Below, piece by piece: positions 44,011-51,130 of a stretch of DNA of 64,000 bases (the stretch's first letter is position 1; each line of letters starts with the position of its first letter). Source of the DNA: Bacteroidota bacterium (GTDB lineage: Bacteria; Bacteroidota; Bacteroidia; Bacteroidales; WCHB1-69); the NCBI GenBank assembly GCA_017860455.1, contig JAGDMF010000001.1, forward strand, positions 62,001 through 126,000. The letters run 5' to 3'. Made by a program: the position numbers and the translations under genes. The notes below the pieces were generated by a model. The model was not told where the DNA came from and made no database searches. It saw nothing but the letters and a program-made list of their open reading frames with translations.

Positions 44011-44775
44011 ATGTTAAAAATCAATAATTTACACGTTTCTATCAAGGGTAAAGAGATATTAAAAGGAGTTAACTTAGAAGTTAAAAAAGGGGAAGTACAT
44101 GCCATAATGGGACCGAATGGAACCGGAAAAAGCACTTTAGCCTCTGTTATAGCCGGAAAAGATGTTTTTGAGGTTACAGAAGGAACCATCACTTATAAAG
44201 ATAAAAATTTATTAGAACTGCCTATTGAAGACAGAGCCAGAGAAGGGATTTTTATTGGATTTCAATATCCTGTTGAGATTCCGGGAGTGAGTATCAACAA
44301 CTTTATGAGAACTGCTTTGAATGAAATTCGTGAATATAAAGGGTTACAACCTTTATCAGGTGCTCAGTTTTTAAAATTGATGGAAGAGAAGAAAAAGGTG
44401 GTTGAACTCACTTCAAAATTAAGTGATCGTTCAGTGAATGAGGGCTTCTCAGGAGGTGAAAAAAAGAGAAATGAGATCTTTCAAATGGCTGTTTTAGAGC
44501 CTGAACTTGCTATATTGGATGAAACTGATTCCGGATTGGATATTGACGCTCTTCGCATTGTTGCTAATGGAGTTAATCAATTGAAAAACAGTGAAAATGC
44601 AACTGTTGTTATCACTCATTATCAAAGACTTTTAGATTATATTGTTCCCGATGTGGTACATATTCTTTTTGATGGCAAAATTGTAAAATCGGGTCCTAAA
44701 GAACTGGCCATTGAGTTGGAAGAGAAAGGGTACGATTGGATTAAAAATGATTATGAACAAGGTAAACTGATCTAA
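44011..44775 (+). CDS. sufC: Fe-S cluster assembly ATPase SufC
   Basis: A 254-residue soluble ABC ATPase: Walker A GPNGTGKST, signature SGGEKKRNE, Walker B LAILDETDSGLD and the switch His in VVITHYQRLLDYI. SufC powers the SufBCD scaffold for iron-sulfur cluster assembly. The usual order is sufB-sufC-sufD-sufS, but here sufC is first and preceded by repeat DNA and a divergent acyltransferase; sufB is not in the window. It has its own promoter and is followed by sufD after 3 bases. Confidence 0.96.
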   Translation: MLKINNLHVSIKGKEILKGVNLEVKKGEVHAIMGPNGTGKSTLASVIAGKDVFEVTEGTITYKDKNLLELPIEDRAREGIFIGFQYPVEIPGVSINNFMRTALNEIREYKGLQPLSGAQFLKLMEEKKKVVELTSKLSDRSVNEGFSGGEKKRNEIFQMAVLEPELAILDETDSGLDIDALRIVANGVNQLKNSENATVVITHYQRLLDYIVPDVVHILFDGKIVKSGPKELAIELEEKGYDWIKNDYEQGKLI

Positions 44776-44778
44776 ACC

Positions 44779-46179
44779 ATGAGTGATTTAAAACACCATA
44801 TTCTCCAACAATATCAAGAGATACGTCAAGGTTTGAAGGAGCCTGAAATGATTCAACAAATCAGGAAAAGAGGGATAGAATTATTTGATAAACAAGGGTT
44901 TCCAAGTCAAAAAATTGAAAAATGGAAACATAAAGCGATAGATACACTTCTGGATACTCATTCTGAAGGGTTTTTTGAAATTCAAAAGCAACCTGATCCA
45001 TTTCGTCCTGTAAATGAGTATTTTACTTGTGATATCAAAGATATAGGAACCTCCATGTACACCTTTTTGAATGGTTGGTATGCCCATAGCAATCAACCCT
45101 TAGAGATTCATGAAAATGGAGTAGTTATTGGAAGTATTTTAGCCGCTTTTGAAAAGTACCCTGAATTGATCCAATCCTATTTTGCCCAAATGGATCCTGA
45201 AAAAATAGATGGTATGATTTCACTAAATCAAGCCCTTTTTACAGATGGTATTTTTATTTATATTCCTGATAATGTAGTAGTTGAACAACCCCTACAGATT
45301 GTATCTGTTATAGATTCATTCTCCAAAATCATGGTACAACATCGTCATTTGGTGATTGTTGGAAAAAATAGCTCCCTTTCATTAGTTCATTGTGATGATT
45401 CGATACATGAAGAGAACAGTTTTATTAACAACATTCTGGAAGTAGATATTGCTGAAAACGGGCAATTGCATTATTACAAAATGGAAAACAAGGATAAACA
45501 AACTCTTTTGGTAAACCATACTTTTGTAAATCAAAAAAGAGATTCTCGTTTTATTTCAAATATTATCACTTTTAATAGTGGCTATGTAAGGAATGGAATT
45601 CAAGTGAACCTGAATGAGCCGGGAGCAGATGCCAAATTGTATGGATTATATTTAGTAGATCGCAAGCAATATGTTGACAATCAAGTATCTGTGCTTCATA
45701 ATGCTCCGGATTGCACCAGCAACCAGGTTTACAAAGGGATTGCAGATGATGAAGCAGGTGCCAACTTTAACGGGCATATTGTAGTTCAGAAAGATGCGCA
45801 ACGGACGGCAGCGTATCAAGTAAATCGCAATATTGCGTTGACTGATGATGCTAAAATCACCACAAGACCTTTTTTGGAAATTTATGCAGATGACGTAAAG
45901 TGTAGCCACGGAGCAACTGTTGGACAATTAGATGAAAATGCCTTGTTTTACATTCGCTCCAGAGGTATTTGTCAACGAAATGCCCGGATGTTACTGATGT
46001 ATGCATTTGCCAATGAGGTGGCCAATTTTGTTGAAATAGATAAACTTCGTGAAAGATTGAATGATATGATCAAACGTCGTCTCAAAGGTGAATTAACCAT
46101 TTGTGATCAATGTATGTTACATTGTTCTGATGAGAAAAATTTTACATTTGATTTAGATACTACAAAGTTTAAAAAATAA
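44779..46179 (+). CDS. sufD: Fe-S cluster assembly protein SufD
   Basis: A 466-residue SufB/SufD family protein with a helical N-terminus (FPSQKIEKWKHKAI, Phe-Pro-x-x-K/R-x-E-x-W motif) and a right-handed beta-helix core, with NQVYKGIADDEAGANFNGHIVVQKDAQRTAAYQVNRNIAL and the conserved ending CSHGATVGQLDENALFYIRSRGI. The length and N-terminal helix fit SufD rather than SufB. It is the partner of SufC in the scaffold complex; the neighbour downstream is an FkbM methyltransferase instead of the expected sufS. Confidence 0.95.
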   Translation: MSDLKHHILQQYQEIRQGLKEPEMIQQIRKRGIELFDKQGFPSQKIEKWKHKAIDTLLDTHSEGFFEIQKQPDPFRPVNEYFTCDIKDIGTSMYTFLNGWYAHSNQPLEIHENGVVIGSILAAFEKYPELIQSYFAQMDPEKIDGMISLNQALFTDGIFIYIPDNVVVEQPLQIVSVIDSFSKIMVQHRHLVIVGKNSSLSLVHCDDSIHEENSFINNILEVDIAENGQLHYYKMENKDKQTLLVNHTFVNQKRDSRFISNIITFNSGYVRNGIQVNLNEPGADAKLYGLYLVDRKQYVDNQVSVLHNAPDCTSNQVYKGIADDEAGANFNGHIVVQKDAQRTAAYQVNRNIALTDDAKITTRPFLEIYADDVKCSHGATVGQLDENALFYIRSRGICQRNARMLLMYAFANEVANFVEIDKLRERLNDMIKRRLKGELTICDQCMLHCSDEKNFTFDLDTTKFKK

Positions 46180-46200
46180 ACCCCACATAAATTCAGTTTA

Positions 46201-46926
46201 ATGATTATTAAAGATATTGCAAAAAAAATTTGTTATTATTTAAAAATTGATATAACGAAAAACCAAAAATATGATCGGTTAACCAATAAGATCATTGACA
46301 AATTTGTTAAACCGAAACACAATTGTATTGATATTGGTTGTCATAAAGGGGAGATTCTTCAATATTTTTTAAAAAAAGCACCATTAGGTCATCCTATTGG
46401 ATTTGAACCTATCCCCTATTTATACACTGAATTAGAACAAAAATTTAAAGGGGTTGCCACCATTTATCCTTATGCATTATCCCATCATTCAGGGAAAACT
46501 GAATTTCATTTGGTAAAAAAAAATCCGGCATATAGTGGAATAAAAGAGCGGATTTATGATTTCAAAAATCCACAAATTGAGATTATTGATGTAACATTAG
46601 CTACTTTAGATTCTCTAATCGCTTCCGATTTTCAGGTAGATTTTATTAAAATTGATGTTGAAGGTGGTGAATTTGATGTACTTAAAGGTGCTGTTGAAAC
46701 AATTAAGAGATCAAATCCGATTATTTTATTTGAGTATGGAAAAGGGTCAGCTTTTTACTATGGAACGCAACCGTCTGAACTCTTCGATTTTTTTGAAAAC
46801 ACCTTAGGCTATAAGCTTTACACGTTAAAATCATTTTACGAAAACAGCACTTCTATACCTAAAAACCGATTTGAACAGCTCTTTTCTGATTGTGAGGAGT
46901 ATTACTTTGTTGCTTCAAAATCTTAG
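46201..46926 (+). CDS. FkbM family methyltransferase
   Basis: A 241-residue SAM-dependent methyltransferase with the FkbM layout: CIDIGCHKGEILQYFLKKA (motif I), IGFEPIPYLYTELEQKF, ATIYPYALSHHSGKTEFHL, and VDFIKIDVEGGEFDVLKGAVETI (the conserved IDVEG). Members O-methylate sugars or polyketides. It starts 21 bases after sufD and probably is co-transcribed. The last base of its stop codon is the first base of the octamer array that follows, so no spacer separates gene from repeat. Confidence 0.88.
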   Translation: MIIKDIAKKICYYLKIDITKNQKYDRLTNKIIDKFVKPKHNCIDIGCHKGEILQYFLKKAPLGHPIGFEPIPYLYTELEQKFKGVATIYPYALSHHSGKTEFHLVKKNPAYSGIKERIYDFKNPQIEIIDVTLATLDSLIASDFQVDFIKIDVEGGEFDVLKGAVETIKRSNPIILFEYGKGSAFYYGTQPSELFDFFENTLGYKLYTLKSFYENSTSIPKNRFEQLFSDCEEYYFVASKS

Positions 46927-47048
46927 CTCGAATGCTCGTGCTCGTATGCTCGTGTGCTCGAATGCTCGTGTGCTCGAATGCTCGAATGCTCGAATGCTCG
47001 TGTGCTCGAATGCTCGAATGCTCGTGTGCTCGAATGCTCGAATGCTCA
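46926..47048. repeat. Octamer array GCTCGAAT/GCTCGTGT
   Basis: After two imperfect words the array has 13 consecutive in-register octamers (46940-47043), built from GCTCGAAT and GCTCGTGT with one GCTCGTAT. The two main words alternate partly in a three-unit pattern (two GCTCGAAT, one GCTCGTGT). It begins at the stop codon of the FkbM gene. Confidence 0.9.
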
Positions 47049-47112
47049 ATTTTTCATTTTTCATTTTTCATTTGCTAATTTGCTAATTTACTAATTTGCT
47101 AATTTGCTAATT
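47049..47112. repeat. TTTTTCA and TTTGCTAA words
   Basis: Three TTTTTCA heptamers are followed by five to six TTTGCTAA/TTTACTAA octamers. The same two word types, in the same order, occur at 31652-31693. Confidence 0.85.
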
Positions 47113-47114
47113 CT

Positions 47115-47211
47115 CTTCGCCTTTCGCCTTTTGCCTTTTGCCTTTTGCCTTTTGCCTTTCGCCTTTTGCCTTTTGCCTTTCGCCTTTTGCCTTTTGCCTT
47201 TCGCCTTTTGT
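47115..47211. repeat. Heptamer array CTTTTGC/CTTTCGC reaching into the rpsU promoter
   Basis: One short word and then 13 in-register heptamers (47121-47211, 91 bases). CTTTCGC recurs every third unit in the second half, a 21-base super-period of about two DNA turns. The last unit, CTTTTGT, contains the TTTG that serves as -33 box of the rpsU promoter. Confidence 0.9.
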
Positions 47212-47238
47212 ATTATTCATTTTTTTTTTGTATTTTTG
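47207..47238 (+). promoter_or_regulatory. Promoter of rpsU, -33 box inside the repeat array
   Basis: TTTG (47207-47210), a 20-base spacer and TATTTTTG (47231-47238) followed by C match the full Bacteroidota promoter. The -33 box is the last heptamer of the array. The rpsU start is 48 bases after the -7 box. Confidence 0.7.
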
Positions 47239-47270
47239 CACCCCTTAAAAAAATTATTCATTTAACAAAA

Positions 47271-47279
47271 GAAAGAGGT
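47271..47279 (+). promoter_or_regulatory. Shine-Dalgarno-like site before rpsU
   Basis: AAAGAGGT matches the anti-Shine-Dalgarno sequence and ends 8 bases before the ATG. Strong sites are scarce elsewhere in the window, apart from AAGGAGG before hpf (48469-48475). It may let S21 level feed back on its own translation, as proposed for Bacteroidota. Confidence 0.55.
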
Positions 47280-47286
47280 ATTTTTT

Positions 47287-47484
47287 ATGATCGTTGTTTC
47301 CGTAAAAGAGGGTGAAACTATTGACAGAGCCCTTAAAAAATTAAAAAGAAAATTTGAAAAAACTGGTGTAGTTAGAGAATTACGCGCAAGACAAAAATTC
47401 ACTAAACCCAGTGTAATCAAAAGGGAACAAAAATTGAAAGCGATTTACGTTCAACAACTTGTTTCAAAAGAAGCTGAAATGTAA
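47287..47484 (+). CDS. rpsU: 30S ribosomal protein S21
   Basis: A 65-residue basic protein: MIVVSVKEGETIDRALKKLKRKFEKTG with the following VVRELRARQKFTKPS is the S21 signature. S21 sits at the 30S platform near the anti-Shine-Dalgarno end of 16S rRNA; in Bacteroidota it is linked with occlusion of that sequence and leader-independent initiation. An AGAGG lies about 10 bases before the ATG (gaaagaggtattttttatg), a rare Shine-Dalgarno-like site for this phylum, in line with reports that rpsU itself keeps one. A terminator follows the gene. Confidence 0.96.
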   Translation: MIVVSVKEGETIDRALKKLKRKFEKTGVVRELRARQKFTKPSVIKREQKLKAIYVQQLVSKEAEM

Positions 47485-47506
47485 TCGAAAGATCAAAAAA
47501 AAAGAG

Positions 47507-47535
47507 AACGGACAAGTAATTGCCCGTTTTTTTTT
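47507..47535 (+). terminator. Intrinsic terminator after rpsU
   Basis: AACGG and CA pair with TG and CCGTT across one A/C mismatch, with a 6-base loop, followed by nine T residues. The last T is also the first base of the xerC -7 box. Confidence 0.75.
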
Positions 47536-47542
47536 ATCTTTG
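47535..47542 (+). promoter_or_regulatory. Promoter -7 box of xerC
   Basis: TATCTTTG followed by C, 19 bases before the chosen ATG at 47562. It excludes the longer open frame from 47520. Confidence 0.6.
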
Positions 47543-47561
47543 CACTATCTTTTTTTATTTC

Positions 47562-48467
47562 ATGGAATCATTGACCACTTTCTTAAACTACCTCAAATAC
47601 GAAAAAAGAGTATCTGATCACACTCTAAAAGCTTATCAGACAGATCTTTTTCAGTTTTTTGAATTTATTTTAGGTCCTTTAGAGTTGCAAAACCTTGATT
47701 CTGAATCCAAAAAAATCGAAACACAACAGATCAGAAACTGGATTTTTAGTTTAGTAGAACAAGAGCATAATAGTTCAAAAAGTATCAACAGAAAGTTAAG
47801 TTCTCTCAAGTCATATTTTAAATATTTGCGGAAAATCGGGATGATTCATGAGGATCCAACGATTGCCATATCTTCACAGAAAGTACCGAAAAGGGTGCCA
47901 CAGTACATTGAAATGAGTGATATGGATAAATTATTCACCCTTGACCTTTTTGAAGATCATTTTGAAGGATGGAGGGACAGAACCATTATTGAACTGTTTT
48001 ATGCTACAGGAATGCGGTTATCTGAATTATTGAATTTAACCTTTGGAGATATTGATCTTTACAATCAAACAGTAAAAGTTTTAGGAAAAAGAAACAAGGA
48101 GCGACTGATACCCTTTGGGAATCAGGCAAAAACAACTTTAGAAAAATATTTTTTACATTTTGAGCAAAAATTTGGAAATTTCTCCCAAAATAGTTGTATA
48201 TTTGTTACGTCGAAAAACAATAAATTAAATCCGAAAACAGTTTATAAAATTGTAAGGAGGTATCTCGATATGATTACTACAATTGACCAAAGAAGTCCGC
48301 ACGTTATTCGCCACACTTTTGCCACCCACCTTCTAAATAATGGGGCAGATATCAATGCAATCAAAGAGATTTTAGGTCATTCCGGTTTAGCAGCTACCCA
48401 AATTTATACTCATAATTCAATAGAAAAACTTAAATCAATTTATCAACAAGCTCATCCACGAGCGTAA
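47562..48467 (+). CDS. xerC: Tyrosine recombinase, XerC-like
   Basis: A 301-residue recombinase: N-terminal core-binding domain MESLTTFLNYLKYEKRVSDHTLKAYQTDL, then YATGMRLSELLNL (Arg I), HVIRHTFATHLLNNGAD (HxxR) and LGHSGLAATQIYTH (His and nucleophile Tyr). With the protein at 30666-31583 it probably resolves chromosome dimers at dif. The gene order rpsU-xerC-hpf is well conserved in Bacteroidota, which supports the XerC assignment over a mobile integrase. Confidence 0.92.
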   Translation: MESLTTFLNYLKYEKRVSDHTLKAYQTDLFQFFEFILGPLELQNLDSESKKIETQQIRNWIFSLVEQEHNSSKSINRKLSSLKSYFKYLRKIGMIHEDPTIAISSQKVPKRVPQYIEMSDMDKLFTLDLFEDHFEGWRDRTIIELFYATGMRLSELLNLTFGDIDLYNQTVKVLGKRNKERLIPFGNQAKTTLEKYFLHFEQKFGNFSQNSCIFVTSKNNKLNPKTVYKIVRRYLDMITTIDQRSPHVIRHTFATHLLNNGADINAIKEILGHSGLAATQIYTHNSIEKLKSIYQQAHPRA

Positions 48468-48480
48468 CAAGGAGGTTTTT

Positions 48481-48780
48481 ATGAACATTAAAATCACAGC
48501 TTTGCATTTTAAAGCAGATCAAAAATTGGAAAGCTTTATTGCAGAAAAGATTGAAAAACTTACTAAAATCCACGACGGGATTATTGGTACTGAAGTAACT
48601 CTTAAACTCGAAAACACAGAAAAGCCTGAAAACAAAACGGTTGAAATCAGAGCCAAGATCAGAGGAAATGATGCCATGGCCAGCAAAACAGCTAAAACAT
48701 TTGAAGAAGCTGCGGACGAAGTGGCAGAAGCATTAAGAAAACAATTATTAAAAATTAAAGAAAAAGAGCGCGGTTTATAA
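48481..48780 (+). CDS. hpf: Ribosome hibernation-promoting factor, short form
   Basis: A 99-residue HPF/RaiA domain protein: MNIKITALHFKADQKLESFIAEKIEKLTKIHDGIIGTEVTLKLENTE with later FEEAADEVAEALRKQLLKIKEKER. It binds idle 30S subunits and promotes inactive ribosomes under stress. It lacks the C-terminal dimerisation domain of long HPF. An AAGGAGG at 48469-48475 lies 5 bases before the ATG, one of very few good Shine-Dalgarno sites in the window. In many Bacteroidota tRNA genes and tuf follow; here a phosphopantetheinyl transferase gene starts 2 bases later. Confidence 0.94.
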   Translation: MNIKITALHFKADQKLESFIAEKIEKLTKIHDGIIGTEVTLKLENTEKPENKTVEIRAKIRGNDAMASKTAKTFEEAADEVAEALRKQLLKIKEKERGL

Positions 48781-48782
48781 TC

Positions 48783-49382
48783 ATGCCAGCAATATTAAAA
48801 AAACAATTAAACGGTTCCGTTTCCATTTGCCTCTGGCAGATTCAAGAAACGGAATCGTTTTTTTTACAAAACGACTTTATTGATCAACACGATATTAAGG
48901 AGATTCAAAAGATAAAATTAGAATCCCGACGTTTGGAAAAATGGGCCTGTAGAGCTGCATTGGCTGAACTTACAGGAGAAAAAGAGATCTCTATTACCTA
49001 TACACCCAATGGTCAACCATTGTTTCAAAAAGGTTTTATTTCATTTTCACATACCAAAGATTTGGTTTTAGTCGCTTTTAGTGACCAACCGGTAGGTGTT
49101 GATATTGAACTATGTGCCCCTAGAATACTTAAGCTAAAACATAAATTCATGAACGAAAAGGAGATCCTTTTTTTTGATCCTGAAAATCCCAAAGATATAA
49201 CGCTGATATGGTGCGCCAAAGAAGCGATCTTTAAATGGTATGCCAAAGGGAAACTCGATTTTTCAAATGATATGTTGATTTCAAAAGATCCTTTGAAAGC
49301 TACTTTGAAAAATGAAATCGAAATACCCCTTTATCAAATGGAGTATCTCGATTTTATGATTGTAGTTGCATTCGAAAATTAG
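48783..49382 (+). CDS. 4'-phosphopantetheinyl transferase superfamily protein
   Basis: A 199-residue Sfp-like enzyme with the conserved PVGVDIELCA (metal-binding Asp and Glu) and WCAKEAIFKWY motifs, and an N-terminal half ending RRLEKWACRAALAELTG. It transfers phosphopantetheine from CoA to acyl or peptidyl carrier proteins. The size fits the Sfp-type subfamily with two pseudo-repeats. It starts 2 bases after hpf and ends in a 4-base overlap with the convergent M28 peptidase gene. Confidence 0.88.
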   Translation: MPAILKKQLNGSVSICLWQIQETESFFLQNDFIDQHDIKEIQKIKLESRRLEKWACRAALAELTGEKEISITYTPNGQPLFQKGFISFSHTKDLVLVAFSDQPVGVDIELCAPRILKLKHKFMNEKEILFFDPENPKDITLIWCAKEAIFKWYAKGKLDFSNDMLISKDPLKATLKNEIEIPLYQMEYLDFMIVVAFEN

Positions 49383-50818
49383 AAAAGATACCCAATTCTG
49401 AAATAAAACCCTTGTGCTTTTGACATATCTTTTTTAATAGGATTTATCATAACATTATTAAAGGCATATTTCCATTGTACCGAGAATAGAATAGTAGCCA
49501 TTCTCATCTCTAATTCAATTTGACAACCATATTCATGGTGATTATATATAGAAAAGTTGATAGGATCACTATCTAATTTTCCGGCGAAATTGTACGTATA
49601 ATACCCTCCGAATCCGAAATCGTATTCCACAATATTCTGTAAAGTTACTTTTGCAAACAAAGTTAATGGCACCGATACGGAATGTGTATATAACTCTCCT
49701 TCATAACGATTACCGATTTTGTATTCGTAATCAACCTCACCTTTTAGAGCCATATATTTTGCAATGGATACTTTACCGTAAAGACCGGCACATAATGCAA
49801 GTCCCTGTTTACCGGTCATTCTTCCATTTGAATAATAGTGTTGATTGTTTCCGATACCACCGATGATTCCAAAATAATTATTTTTTTCAGCAAATGCTGA
49901 ATTGCCGAATTTACCACTACTTTCAAATTGATTAGCAACTGCAAAAGTATAGTTAAGGGCTGTAAAATAGTCAACAATTTCTGATAACCCTTCATAATCA
50001 ATTAGATTAGCATCGTCTTCCGGTTTGTGATAAGGGGATTTCAACCCTGTTGTGGCATGTAATGCCGGGATTTTATGACTTAAAAACGGACCATGATCAG
50101 ACCCTGTTAATATTGAATTATCAAAGTCTTCTAAGACTAAATCAAATTTTGAATCAAAAGGTACTTGATTGAATAAAAGTTTGTGATCTTTTATCGTTTT
50201 AACACCACTAATTTTTAATTTTCCGGATTGCTTTAAATAACCGACCATGTCTATACTGGTCATTATTACCACTTTATCGTTTTGATTATGAGCGAAAAAG
50301 TCTTTAATATAATAACCGGATCCCACTAAACCGATCTCTTCAGCATCAAAAGCTACAAAAATGATCGTTCTTTTCAATAAATCTTTTTTGAGAACCATTT
50401 GTCGTGCTATCTCAATCAATGCTGCTGAACCTGATGCATTATCATCAGCTCCGTTATAAATCTGATTGGTATTGCCTACAAGTTTTACTCCCAAATGGTC
50501 AAAATGTGCTCCAATTACAATGATTTCATGTTTTAAAACCGGATCATTTCCTTCTAAAACTCCAATCACATTTTGCTGGGTACTATCTTTATCAATATAT
50601 TGATAGGTTGTAACTAATCCAATCTCTTCAAACTGGCTTTTAATGTAGGAAGCTACATTTTTATTATCTATACTACCTGTTTTTCTGCCATTTAATGAGT
50701 CAGCAGCAAAGTAATAGATATGTTTTTCAAGTCTTTTAATTTGTGCAGGATTATCTGTTGCTTTAACTGAATAGAATACTAAGGCTAAAAACAAGCCTAA
50801 AAAAATCTTTTTTCTCAT
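49379..50818 (-). CDS. M28 family aminopeptidase fused to an outer-membrane barrel-like domain
   Basis: A 479-residue exported protein with a signal peptide (cleavage after SVKA). Residues about 30-290 form an M28 metallopeptidase with all zinc ligands: GAHFDHLG (His105, Asp107), NGADDNASG, FDAEEIG (Glu) and SPYHKPEDD. Residues about 310-479 are a run of amphipathic strands (YFGIIGGIGNNQHYYSNGRMTGKQGLALCAGLYGK in pattern) ending in FRIGYLF, like a small 8-strand barrel with terminal Phe. The arrangement suggests a peptidase anchored in the outer membrane. It lies 15 bases after the DUF59 gene. Confidence 0.85.
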   Translation of the reverse strand: MRKKIFLGLFLALVFYSVKATDNPAQIKRLEKHIYYFAADSLNGRKTGSIDNKNVASYIKSQFEEIGLVTTYQYIDKDSTQQNVIGVLEGNDPVLKHEIIVIGAHFDHLGVKLVGNTNQIYNGADDNASGSAALIEIARQMVLKKDLLKRTIIFVAFDAEEIGLVGSGYYIKDFFAHNQNDKVVIMTSIDMVGYLKQSGKLKISGVKTIKDHKLLFNQVPFDSKFDLVLEDFDNSILTGSDHGPFLSHKIPALHATTGLKSPYHKPEDDANLIDYEGLSEIVDYFTALNYTFAVANQFESSGKFGNSAFAEKNNYFGIIGGIGNNQHYYSNGRMTGKQGLALCAGLYGKVSIAKYMALKGEVDYEYKIGNRYEGELYTHSVSVPLTLFAKVTLQNIVEYDFGFGGYYTYNFAGKLDSDPINFSIYNHHEYGCQIELEMRMATILFSVQWKYAFNNVMINPIKKDMSKAQGFYFRIGYLF

Positions 50819-50833
50819 TTCTGTATTTTTTTA

Positions 50834-51130
50834 TTATAAAAATCCGAGTTCCAACTTTGCGGCTTCGCTCATTCTACTCATATCCCATGGAGGGTCAAAA
50901 GTGATGGTTACGGTCACATTTTGAATGCCGGTTATTCTTTGAATTTCTGTTTTTACTTCATAAGGTAAACTTTCTGCTTCGGGACAATTAGGAGCAGTTA
51001 AAGTCATCACAATCTCCACTTCGGTATCAGATTTGATGATTATATCATAGATCAATCCTAATTCCCATACATTAACAGGAATTTCTGGATCGTAAACGAA
51101 TGACAGGGCTTTGATAATTTGATCTTTCAT
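50834..51130 (-). CDS. MIP18/DUF59 family protein (SufT-like Fe-S assembly factor)
   Basis: A 98-residue DUF59 protein: ALSFVYDPEIPVNVWELGLIYDI (DPE(I)P motif) and MTLTAPNCPEAESLPYEV, with the conserved Cys, and ending DPPWDMSRMSEAAKLELGF. Such proteins act in iron-sulfur cluster maturation or carriage and are often at the end of suf operons (SufT). Here it is about 4.7 kb from sufCD and on the other strand, cotranscribed with YitT and the M28 peptidase. Its ATG overlaps the upstream stop codon by one base. Confidence 0.9.
   Translation of the reverse strand: MKDQIIKALSFVYDPEIPVNVWELGLIYDIIIKSDTEVEIVMTLTAPNCPEAESLPYEVKTEIQRITGIQNVTVTITFDPPWDMSRMSEAAKLELGFL

Noticed and set aside
46871-47086. 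71-codon open frame with SNARMLV repeats
   Set aside because: It is read through the GCTCGAAT octamers and overlaps the end of the FkbM gene in another frame; a repeat artefact.
46926-47211. Possible CRISPR array
   Set aside because: Units are 7-8 bases with no unique spacers and no cas genes nearby, so it is a tandem word array.
30666-48467. Tyrosine recombinases as marks of an integrated element
   Set aside because: Both are XerC/XerD-like, of normal length, in housekeeping contexts (rpsU-xerC-hpf); no attachment-site duplications or phage genes are visible.
48781-48783. tRNA genes after hpf, expected from gene order in relatives
   Set aside because: The phosphopantetheinyl transferase gene begins 2 bases after hpf, leaving no space; no cloverleaf was seen elsewhere in the gaps.
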